A stretch of DNA of 64,000 nt from Archilochus colubris. Its lineage: Eukaryota > Chordata > Aves > Apodiformes > Trochilidae. The notes under the pieces were generated by a model. That model saw only the letters and a program-made list of their open reading frames with translations, ran no database searches and had not been told where the DNA came from. Position 1 is the stretch's first letter, and every line of letters starts with the position of its first letter. The position numbers were made by a program, and so were the translations under genes. This document shows positions 23,501-35,500 of this stretch, piece by piece. Location of the stretch: NCBI GenBank assembly GCA_023079485.1, contig CM041086.1, positions 17,368,401 through 17,432,400 of the forward strand. The letters are read 5' to 3'.

Positions 23501-26500
23501 AAAGGAAAGAAAAGGAAAAGAAAAAAGAAAAAGGAGAAAGGAAAGGAAAAGAAAGGAAAAGAAAGGAAAAGAAAGGAAAAGAAGAAAGGAAAAGAAGAAA
23601 GGAAAAGAAGAAAGGAAAAGAAGAAAGGAAAAGAAGAAAGGAAAAGAAGAAAGGAAAAGAAGAAAGGAAAAGAAGAAAGGAAAAGAAGAAAGGAAAAGAA
23701 AGGAAAAGAAAGGAAAAGAAAGGAAAAGGGGGGAACTGACCTCAGCTGCTCCTGTGGTGGTGGGTTGGTATGAACCCCACTTCTCTGGAGTCCCCACCCT
23801 GCCCCACAGTTCCCATCATCATGCAGAGGCAGACAGAGGGATTTCAGGTGCAGCTCCTGCCAAGGCCCAAGGCAGCCTCAGGGGGTCAAGAAGAGACCTG
23901 ACCCCCCCCAGACAAACCCACCCCTCAGCCAGGAGCATACCTGGGTAGTCACAGTGATGGATTCTCCTCTTCTCCAGCTCAGGGTTGTTGCGCCTGTTGT
24001 ACTTGGGGGGCTGCATGACAACGTGACCTTGGGAGAGGGTCCCCAGGCCATTGGGGACCGGGGGGGCCTGGGCTGACTGAACCAACTTCAGTCCAAAAGT
24101 GGCTTCGTAGGACGGTGGGGGAGAGATGGTGTTGATGAGCTCGGGTTGGTTCTCAGGGCTGCCAGGCTGTGAGTTTGGGGGCGAGGGGGGCAGGGTGACC
24201 CCCGGGGCAGAGTAGAACTGCCCCGAGATGCTGAAGCTTCCCTGTCCCTGGGAGACGTGGGGGAACTGCTTGACCGGACCCCCCGGGGGGACTGCTCGGT
24301 GGCCCACGCCGGACACGGTGCCGCCCGTGGACATGGTGACACCAGCAAGGCTGCTGATGGCCGTGGTGCTGCCCGAGGAGGGGGTGAGCGTGGTGATGTC
24401 AGAGCTTCCGTTGCCAAGGGGCAACTGGTAGAGCTGGGACTGCTGGGGGACCTCGGGAGGCATCTCCTGCTTGATGAAGATGTTGTTGACCGCCACGGAC
24501 TGGGGCATGCTGAAGACACTGGTGAAGTCGGGCAGGGTCTGGGTGGAGGCGGAGGAGCAGGGCTGGGAGAAGCTGGTGCCGGGCTCTGTTTTGATGTGAG
24601 GGAAGGGTGGCAGGGGTTTGGGTGGTCGGAAGAGTCCCGTGCGCAGGTGGGTGGTGTCGGGCAGGATGACGTTGATGTTGACGCTGTACGGGGTGGACGT
24701 GGGCTTCTCCGTGGAGAAGAACTCATCCACCACAGAGGCGCTCTCCCGGCGGTACTTCTTGTCTGCCAGCATGGGGATGGGGGGCACCTCGTTTGAAAGG
24801 TATTTATCCATTTCGGACCGGGCCTGTGGCAAGAAACAAAATAAAACAAACAAACAAAAAAAAAACAACGCAGAGAAGAGACTTTGTGAAGAGTCCAAGG
24901 CTCAATAGGAGCACCCCATGGGGCACAGGATGTGGTGATTGAGCTTCGGGCTCTGACCCAGCCACAGCCTCCCCAGGATTGAGTCATAGACCCACGGAAT
25001 CACAGAACTATAGAATGGGTTGGGTTGGAAGGGACCTTAGAGATCCATTCATTCCAACTCCCCCTGCCATGGGCAGGGACACCTCTCACCAGCCCAGGTT
25101 TCCTCTTCAAAAAATAAAAAAAAAAAACAAAAACAAAAACCCCAACCCCAAACTATTTTGATGAGGAAGAGGCCTCAGAAAAATCCCCTTTGCACCTTCT
25201 CCTTCTCCAGGGGCTCGGGGCCACCTCGCTGGGCTCTTTGTGCTCCTCACAGCCCTCCCACCCCTTGGGAAATCAGCTGCAAACCTTCTTCTCAAATGAA
25301 CCCCAAAATTCTGCCCAGCATCCATCCCCCTGAGAGCTGCTGGAGGTGCAGCCAGGGCTGGAGGAGCAGGGATGGATTACAGAACCCCAGACTGGCTTGA
25401 GTTGAGTTGGGTTGGGAGGGACCTCCAAGATCAGCTCATTCCACCCCCCTGCCATGGTCAGGGACCCCTCCCCCAGCCCAGGCTGCTCCAGCTCCATCCA
25501 ACCTGGGCTGAGACACTGCCAGGGATGGGGCAGCCACAGGAGGATGCAGGGCTAGAGATGGGATGGAGCTGGAAAGGCTGCTGGTTCACATCTGATGCCA
25601 CATCCCATTGGATCCAGGCCCAATGACTCAGCAACCCAATGGAGAACCCGCTAGGAAATCAGCCCTGGCACCTGATGACTCAGGTTCTGCTCTCTGCGGG
25701 TTGGGAGCCCCGGGGCAACGCTCTGCTCGGAACCTCCAGCTTCTAATGGGGTGGTGTCAGCTCAGGGCAGGCCCTGGTGAATCATTCATATGCAGAGGAG
25801 CTGGCAGAACCACCGGGTTCCTCTGGCAGAACCACCAGGGTTCCTCCAAACCACCCCCTGGCAGAACCACCGGGTTCCCCTGGCAGAACCACAGGGTTCC
25901 TCTGGCAGAACCACTGGGTTTCCCTGGCAGAACCACCGGGTTTCCCTGGCAGAACCACCGGGTTTCCCTGGCAGAACCACCGGGTTCCCCTGGCAGAACC
26001 ACAGGCTTCCCCTGGAAGAACCACAGGGTTCCTCTGGCAGAACCACCGGGTTCCCCTGGCAGAACCACCAGGTTCCCCTGGCAGAACCACAGGGTTCCCC
26101 TGGCAGAACCACAGGGTTCCTCTGGCAGAACCACCGGGTTTCCCTGGAAGAACCACCATGTTCCCCTGGAAAAACCACCGGGTTTCCCTGGCAGAACCAC
26201 CGGGTTCCTCTGGCAGAACCACAGGGTTCCCCTGGAAGAACCACAGGGTTCCTCTGGCAGAACCACAGGGTTCCCCTGGCAGAACCACCGGGTTCCCCTG
26301 GCAGAACCACAGGGTTCCCCTGGCAGAACCATCAGGTTCCTCTGGCAGAACCACTGGGTTTCCCTGGCAGAACCACCAGGTTTCCCTGGCAGAACCACAG
26401 GGTTCCCCTGGCAGAACCACAGGGTTCCCCTGGCAGAACCACCAGGTTCCTCTGGCAGAACCACAGGGTTCCCCTGGCAGAACCACAGGCTTCCCCTGGC

Positions 26501-29500
26501 AGAACCACAGGGTTCCTCTGGCAGAACCAGAGGGTTTCCCTGGCAGAACCACCAGGTTCCTCTGGCAGAACCACAGGGTTCCTCTGGCAGAACCACCAGG
26601 TTCCACTGGAAGAACCCCCAGGTTCCACTGGAAGAACCCCCAGGTTCCACTGGAAGAACCCCCAGGTTCCACTGGCAGAACCACCAGGTTCCACTGGCAG
26701 AACCACCGGGTTTCCCTGGCAGAGCAAACTGGGCTCACCCCACCCCCTGCCAGGCTTCAGCCGAGGGTTTTTTTACAGCTCTGAACGATGTCACAGGAGT
26801 GCCAGGGGCCAAAGCCATCCCCGCCACAACCTCTGAACAAAGCTGGATGGGACCCAAGAGATTTCCTCGCCCTTTCCCAGGGAAATGTTTCACCTGCACT
26901 TCCAGCTCATTCAGAGCTTTTTTTTGCACCTCCCTGAGCCATAGCAGCCACGCATGGGTGAGCTGGCACCCACCCAGAGTCCCTGCCACAAACACACCTC
27001 CTGCTACACCAGGAGAGCATGAGAGAGGCTGGATTTGGAAGGACTTGGAAGGACCATGCTCCACGTGAGGAAACTCCTGCACCTCCTGAAGCTCAAGCAT
27101 CAGGGAAGAGCATCAGAGCTCCTCAGCTCCATCCTGGTAGAATCAGAACCTCTGATTCCCTCCTGTGCTCCCCCCTCAAGTGTCCAACCCGGGCTTGCTG
27201 CCCCAGGTAGAACCGTGCCAAGGCTTTGGAGCTGAGCCTTGGGTGCTTCTGCCTTTGGGATGTTGGTGTCACCCTTGGGAGCAGCTGGCTCAAGGCAGTA
27301 CCAGAGGCTGGGAATGCCAAACATACCTGAGCAGTGAAACCACCAGGAGCTGGGCAAGGGGAGGGCTTTGGGTGCCTTTTGACTTCACCACTTCCCTTAT
27401 CTCTGGCATTTCACTTTCTCACCTTCAGTTCCCAAGGGAAGGTCTCCCCCTCCACCCCCCCAGTGGCTCTTTGTAGGGCAGGGATATGAAATGTAGGAAG
27501 GTGTTGGAGGGCCCTAAGTGCAGATCCAAAGCCTGCTTTCTCCTCCCTGTCTCCTGGCCTCCTTTCCTCTCACAACCATCCCCAACCTGCAGGGTAAAAC
27601 GTCTTCTCCTCGTCCCATGCAGCCCCTGCTGATCCTCAGCACTCCAGGGGGCTGAGGAAAGGAGTTGTTGGGGGGCAGGAGAGGATCCCAGCCCCAGGAA
27701 TCCAGACTGTCCTACCACACTGCTGATAGCGGTGGCCCGGGTCCCACATCACCCTGAGAGTGGGAAAAAAAGGGGCAACTTTTCTTGCTTGTGGCCCCAA
27801 AACCACCGTGGAGCCCCTGTCTGCTCCCACACTGCTGGTGCTGACACCCAAGAGCCACCCATGTCCTTCAGCACCTCCTCCCAGCCCATCCTCTGCCCCA
27901 AACCAGCTTCCCAGCCCAGAGTCAGCACAATGGGGATGGCTGACTCAGTGCTGATGGATCTGGGTGGGATCCCTACTCGGGTGTCACTCCTGGCTCCCTT
28001 CATGCTTGGTGGGGAACACAGAGGCCAGGAAGGAGATGGCCCCAGGGGGTGGCTCACAGATGGAGAAGCCTGGAAGGAGGGAGCAGAGCTGCCACCACGG
28101 CCTCACCAGTGCCTCGGGGTGACCCCCACTCATGTGAGGAAGCCCCAGCTCCATCTCTCAGGGGCTTTCAGGGTACCAAGAGGGGCAGAAGAAGGAGGAA
28201 AGGGCTTCACCTCAAGAATGAGCGGTGGCATCCTCTGTTCCATCCTCATTGGGTGCAGCTGTGGGGCAGAGAGGGCTGGGTTAGTGGGGTGCTCTCCCAC
28301 GGTGCCCACCCAACTCCCCCCAACCATGAAGGATCCCCACCCCCACCACTCCCTCCCAGCCTCCAGGGACCACCTCGTCAGCAGGCAGGTCCCCACCACC
28401 ATCACCAGCATCTTCCCTCCCACAGCCCCCCAGACATGGAGATGGTGATGGGTGACAGTGACAGGAGGGGTGGGCAGGGTCAGGTGGGTGCCCCGGTGCC
28501 AGGAAGCCCCCAGCCACCTGCCCCAGGGCCATGACCAGACCCCAGCACCCCCTCCCTGGCACAGGCACCCACCACAAGATGCTTTGATGGCCAGGAGACA
28601 CCAGGCACACCCAGCACCTCCAAGGTGAAGCTCTCAGCATCACATCACTGCCAGGCTCCTACAAACAGAGGACCTGGGGAGAGCCCACCTCTACCTGGCC
28701 TGGAGGGGATGGGTGCCACCCTGAGAGCTCCCATCCCTGGAGAGCTGCTCGTCCCTGTCTGGTCTCCATGCCCAGAAGCATGAGGAGATAAACGCTGCTG
28801 TGTGGGCTCGGGGGTTGGAAGGGGTGTCCCATCACCCCCATCAACTGCAGGTGCTGGTCCAGCTGCTGGATCCCTCATTTTGGGGCCAACCACACCAGGA
28901 GACCCCCAGAACTCCCTGCTCTGCCAGCTGCCTGCATCCAAGAGTCCAGTGGGAAGCAGCACAAAGGCAAAGGCAGGCATTGAAGACCCCTTCAGGAGGA
29001 AACCCCAGAGACACCAGATCTCTGCAGACTCCTTGGCCAGCCCCAAGCAGGTCCTGGTAGCCAGGTGGCCAGCTCAGCCCTGCCTGGGGTGGCTCTGGAG
29101 AGGGCAGCTGAGGACAAGGCAGCGTGGTGCAGTGACATGGAAGGTCATAACCTGGAAGCCCATCCCTTCCTTCCTGCCTGCCAGCCCCAGGCAGGGAATT
29201 AACCATTTCTGTGCCTTTTGGAGAAGGGCTGAGCTCCTCCCGTAGTCAGGGAGCTCATTCAGCAGGAGGTGCCTGCTGGGACTTGGAGGAAAAAGCCTCC
29301 AGAGCCTTCAAGCTGGAAAGCCCCTTGGTCTTCAGAGGGCTCAGGTGGTCCTGCAGCCCCCAGCAGTGCCAGCATCACTGTGACAAGGGTGAGGTCCAAG
29401 GGCTGGGGGTGACCATGCCACAAGTCCCCCCACAAGGGCTCCAGCAGCCACTGTAGGAGCCACAGGCCAGGAGCTCCGAGCCCCAGGAGCTATTTCTGAG

Positions 29501-32500
29501 CACGGAGGATGGGGTTTTCCAAGCAGGAAAAGGAAGGAGGTGTGAAGGAGCACTTTGTCCTCTCCAGACAAGGCCATGGGACACCCCTTTGTGTCACTGG
29601 ACCAGCAGTGACACTGGGTGAACCTGGGACCTGATGGGCAAGATACCCCCAGGCTCTGCCAGAGCAGCTGTTGGGGAGCACCCAGCACCCTGGGACCAGG
29701 ACAAAGCCACCCCCCCAGCCAGCTGCTGGATGGGGACAGACAACCAGGAAGCCCTGCATCCCCCAGAGTGGATTCTCCTGTGGCTAATAGGCCCCAGCAC
29801 CAGTGTCCCCCCCTTTCCACCATCTGCCAGTTTCCATAAAACCCTGCAGGAGCCTCCTGGAGACCTCTCCCCACCCCCCTTCCCTCCAGACATTGCCAAA
29901 GGATGGTGAGGGTTTATCAGGACCTTGATCAATACACTCGGGGCCCAAGACAAACATCCCTTGGGAGGACAAAAAGGGTGCTGGGGACAACCATGTCACC
30001 CTGCCAGCAGGGCCAGGAGAGGACCCAGCACCCTGGGCTGTCCAGGGCAGGAGGGGGGGGAGGTGTCCTGCCCGTGATTAAATCTTTTCTAATCCCGAGT
30101 TGACAAACAACAAAACCATCACAGAAACATCAGATGGTGTCACCACCATCAGACATTGTCACCAGCAGCAGCTGGGGACAGGGAGAGCACAATCAGTGTT
30201 TGCTAAACAAGCAACAACTCCTGGAGCTGGCAGAGGGAAAGGCTTGGAGGGGGAAAGGGCTCCAGGAGGAGGAATTTCTTCAGTACTCGGCACCTTCCAG
30301 CCCTGGCTTGTCCACCCCACACCCCCTAAGCCTGCTCTGAAGTTCTAGGGGGCATCAAGGCCACCTCCTCAGGCTCCCCACAGCCACGTTTTGAGAAGAG
30401 AGCTGCAAGGAAAGGACAAGCAGCAGCACAGCCCTGCCAGGCAGGGGCTCAAGGGATGGGGGCACAGCTGAACACCCAGGGGATGAGCTGAACACCCACT
30501 CCTGGGGCAAGGGGAGCCCCTCCTGGGGGTGAGGAACCCCCCTGAGCAGGGCAGGCGTGGGAGAAGGGCTGGGGATGACGCAGGGCACCTTCTTTTTTTG
30601 TTTTTTTGTCCTACGTGCACCTGCATGAAACTCCAACCTCCGAGGGAATCAGCAAACAATGGGGAGGATAATCATCAATCAAAGACCATGGCAAGTACCT
30701 GGCAGTGCCCCTTCAAAGCAGCACGTTATAAATAGACCATATTTATATCCAGATTTGGTTCAATATCAGCGTTTATTGTCTCCCTAGTTAAATATTGACC
30801 TGGGTAAATATTTGTTTCTCTGATCATTTGGTTTTGATATTGACCTCGATCGACGTTATTTTCTGTTTGTTCCTCAAGTCTCCTGGAACTCTCTGCAAAG
30901 GGGGATTAGCACAGAAACCCCCTTCCAGGACTCCTCCTTCCAGCTACACACGGGGCCAAACCTTCAGCTGCTGGGAACAACAAAGCCCCAGTGCTGGCAG
31001 CAGAGCCAAACTGGTGGCTGCTGGGCTGCAGAAATCCCCAGGTTAGCTCTTTTGCTATCTCAAAGAGGTTAAAAGCAAAGTTCCATGAAGGTACTGCTGC
31101 CCTCCAAGCATTCAGCTCCATGGTGTGGGGCAGGAAGCATCTCCATCACCTCTGGCTCCATGGAAAGGGAGCACCTAAGCTGGAGCCTCTCTGCAAACTC
31201 TCTGGAGTCCATGGAGAAGACTTCCAGAGGTGCTCAGTCCCAAACCACCTTCCCATCTTGAAGCTCTCACACCTTTCCACTTGCCAGAGCAGCTCCTGGA
31301 GCAGAAGGTGGCCCCAGAGAGAAACCCTTTCTCCAGGTTTGTGCCAGGAGCTCCTGGATGAGCCAGCAGCTGCTTTGGGAGGGGATTACTCTGGTCCAGG
31401 AGTTTCCTTGAGGCCAAACATCCCTGTCAAGGGAGATGTGGGCAGAGCTGGGAGCTTGGCTGACCTCTGCCTGAGCCAGGAGGCAGCAAGGTTTCCAGCA
31501 GACTTGCTGGCTCTGTTTGCTATTTGTTTCCTCCAGCAGCTGATAAAGCCTCACTCCAAGGCTCACTCCAATCTACCTTGGCCATTTATCACAGGAATCA
31601 GGCCACTGGAGTCAGCAATCCCAAAGGCCAAAGGAACCAGGAAAAAAAACACTCTCATCCAACTCCAAGGTCAAGTGCCTGGGAGAGGAGCAGTTTGGAG
31701 CAGCCAGGCTCCAGCAGGCTTTGAGAGAGCAAGCAGAAACCCTTCCAAAAATAAAGCCACAAAGGGATGGGAAGCAACCTAGCAGGGTAGAACTTGGAGG
31801 CACTGAGCTTGGAGAAAGCTCACGCCAAAAGTGACACAAGGATGGAAGGGGGTTGTGCCTTTGTCCACAGATTTTTTTAATCCTGAGCTGCTCTGGGCTC
31901 AGCAAAGCCTGGGGTGAAGCCCACCAAAGCCAACTGGAGGCTTCCCCATCAAGCTGAGCAGGCACCCAGTGCTGCAGCTCCACTTCACACCCTGAATCAG
32001 AGGGGATGGAACCTGGACAAATTCATCCACCTCTTTCCAGCCATTCCATTGGACACTGGGCTTCTCCTTGAGCCTTCCAGCTCCCCTCTGGATGATGTCC
32101 TGACCAGAGTGAGACATAGGAGAGGGCTGGTGGAGCTCAGGGAGAGCTTCCTCAGCAGGGCTATGAGTGGGATTCATTCTGCCTCAACCATCTCAAACCT
32201 CACACTCATCACCTCCTCTGATCAGCAGAAAAGCAGCACATTCCCAGGGCAGAGGCTGACAAAGGCAGAGTGAGTCATCCCCTGCTTGCTGGGGCTTGTG
32301 AGGTCCTCCTGGCACTCAGCAAGTGATAAAACAACCCCCCCAAAAAAAAAAAAAAAAAAAATCCTGTTTTTCCCCTGCACGAGGCAGCCCCAGTTCCCCC
32401 GTGCACCTCTGGGAAAACCAAGGTCAGGTTTCACAGAGAGCAAACCCCACCATCCTGACAGCCCCCAACTTCCTTGCCAAACCAGTCAGCAAACCAAAAC

Positions 32501-35500
32501 AAACCCTAAGGCAGGTGAAAAGCTTTCTGTTTGAACCAGGAGGTCCTTGGGCCAACTTTGTTCTCCTCAGCTTGCACAGCACCCAGCCAAGGAGATACCT
32601 CCAGAACTGGGGAATGAGGGGGATGTTGGAGCAGGTCCACCTGCTGCAGCCCCTTCTGCCACACATGCTGGCCTCTGTTTTCATTTATTTGTGGTGTTCT
32701 GGACCATCTATTTATGGAATTATGGACAGTTTATTTGTGGTCCTTCTGCTCGCAGGGAGTGGGAAGCCTCAAAGTTTCCTCGAGATCCATTCCCTCACCA
32801 CAAACCCTCTCTTACTGCATTTTCCCTGCCTAGAAATTAATTTCTAATTGCTATTAATTAAGGGAAAATACAGCCCAGACCAAGAACAGGCAATAGCTCC
32901 AGTAGAGAAGGCACCAAGCCCTGGAGAAACCCCAGCCAAAGGATTTTGGAGCCAGGGCTTTGCCAGCCCTGGGAAACGTCAGGGCTGTGACACTCATTGT
33001 CCCCCAGAGGTGGTGACAAAGCTCCAGCCAAGCCAACGAGTTTGAGTTCTCCCCAAAGCATGAGACAGAACCACAAAACCACCCAATATTGGAACCTGCT
33101 CAGAACCAAACCTCAGGTTCTACACCAACAGCATCTTGAGCGATCGCTTGGGAAGGGGAGGTGCCCTGATTTTTCCATTCAGTTTAACAAACCTGGCTCA
33201 TTTCTGTGGTTTAGAGTCCATCAAACTTTCTTAATTCCTTGCAAGAAGGATTTCCATCCGCATATATTCAGCCAGCCCCTGGGGTCAGCTCCCCAGACTG
33301 TCCTCAGGGAGCAACAAACCAGAAAACAGCAATGGGAGCACTGAAGTGCTGGGCTGGCTTGGATGGTGAGTAGGTGCCCACGTATCTCTGCCCTCTCCAG
33401 GAAGGGTTTAGATTCATGAAACAAACTGCCTGAGATGTGACAGACATGATAATGGGGGGATGATATTTTTTTTTCTCCTGTGTTTTCAGACCTGCTACCC
33501 TGGGACTGATTTCTTGCCATCCTCTCCTCCTGCTCCTACTGGAAACACTACAAAGACCAAGGTTATTAAATTCATTTTAATACCTGCAAATCCTGCCCTC
33601 AGTGGAAACTTGAAGGTCCTCATCACATTAAAAAGAAATTCAAAAGTCATAATTTTCAAAGGATTCTCCAAGCATTTCTGAACTTAATGAACGATTCTTT
33701 GTTTGAGTTTCAACCTGAGCTTGGAAGGGGCTGAACTTCTTTGATGTGGTAAACAGCCCATGGGGCTTTTTGGAGAGTTTTTCATGCTAGCTCAAGTTCT
33801 GAGAACATCTGAATTGTAAACATGAGTTATCCAATCCCCAAACACCAACTGGACCCTGTGACTCATGTAATTCACCAATGGAGCACAAGAAAAGCAAATA
33901 TTCTAATCAAGGGGCTCAGCTAACAAGACGGCCGTAAGTGTGATTATTTGCAGTGGATGGGTTAGATAAAAGAACTCACTGGACCAGGGAAGGAGAACAA
34001 AATAGCGTAGGGTAGCTGACCAAACAGGTTTGAGAGGGGAAAATTCACAGTTGATGATGCACAGGTCAGAAATGCTCTACCTTGGAGCTCCCCGAGTTCC
34101 TTCGAACAACGATGGGAGTTTGCTTCCCACGGAGGAAGAGAAATCCAGGGAAATCCATTGCGTTTATTATGGACTTGGAGTCCCCTGCTCGTTTCCTCCC
34201 TGTTTTTTTTTTTCCTATTTGCCTTTTATAGTGCTCAGGGAGAGGAAAAAAAAAAACCAAAAACCCAACCCAACTTTTCTGGCTAATTTGCAACTGCTCC
34301 CTCGCTGGCAAACAGGTTCCAGCCCGGGCTGAGCAGGAGGAAAAGCCAAAACACACCTGGAATTTTGTTCTTTTTCTGCACTGTCCCTTTCTCTCACTCC
34401 CCACCTTGCCCAGCCAAACATCCCCCCCCAAGCTGGGGCTGAACAATCAGCCTTTGTACCACCTGGACAAAGCCATTGTGCTCCAGAGAGCTCAAAGTTG
34501 GGCCAAGCTGTCCCATCCTGCAGCTCAGCACCTTCCAGAGGCGCTTGCGTGCCACGGGGAAGACTGCGGTTTGGGGGATTAAGAGAACTAAAACAACAAA
34601 GGAGGTGGCTGAGATCCCCCCTAAAATTTCCCAGTCTTGGGCTGACTGGTAGCACCGGTTTGGTCTGAAGCCTGCTGAGCAGAACCGAGCTCCCCCGATG
34701 ACTTTGGACCTGCTCCCACAGCAGGATCTGCTCTGCAAGGAGCCTCTCAGCACCACCACCCCGGCTCAGGACTGTCCCTGAGGGTCTTCCTGCAAGAGCT
34801 GAGGGACAAAATCACCTTTCCTGAGGCCTCCAGCTTCATTTCCCCCTGGCCCTGCAGACACCTGCCAGGCAGCAAGCCCATCAGACTTGCAAATCTGCGA
34901 GCTGGTCCTGAAAGCATCAGGTTCCAGCTGATGCCAAAAGAGAGCAACCCAGAGAGAATCCCTCCTGAGATCCCTCTGGAAGGGCTGAGCCACCAGCCCA
35001 CCACCATCTTGGCTTGTGCTTCACCAAACCAGTTGGATCCTCACAGGGTTCACCACCCAGCAGAGGTTGGCAGGGGAAGACCCTTCCTACTGCAACACCA
35101 GGACCTCAAAGACCTGTCCTCAAACACGGGCACAGCCATGGGAATGGGAGCTGCTCCACTGAGCTCCTTCCTCTCTGGGGTGTCCCCCCCTGAGCAGCAT
35201 CACCTTCTTCCCCTGACCATGCTGGGGATGAGGAGAGCAGAGGAGGACACAGCAGTTTCAGTCAACACTAAACTGCAGAAAGATTCCTGGGCTCAGCTAC
35301 CCCCAGCCCCAACAGACACAGAGCAAAACTCCAAAGCCACCACCACCTCCTCTTTCCCTGCGGAAAAGCTGCATCCATTCACCTCATGCAACTCCTGACA
35401 GCCCAAGGGGTTGAACCCCTCCTTGACCTTGGCTGTGGAGTTCTACATCTCTGCTGTCCTGGAGCAGGACACCTTCCTGGCCCCGACACAACCTCATCCC

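Noticed and set aside
22379..23797. ORFs of 420-480 codons on both strands
   Set aside because: They lie entirely on the polypurine tract; composition is only Lys/Glu/Arg/Gly or Phe/Leu/Ser/Pro and every frame is open.
25798..26722. Regular repeats considered as a CRISPR array
   Set aside because: The units are contiguous without unique spacers and the surrounding genes are vertebrate.
25608..27068. A 486-codon plus-strand ORF with 22-residue repeats, resembling a repeat protein
   Set aside because: The same repeat is open in all frames and both strands because the DNA unit is 22 bp; it sits in an intron with no splice or start context.
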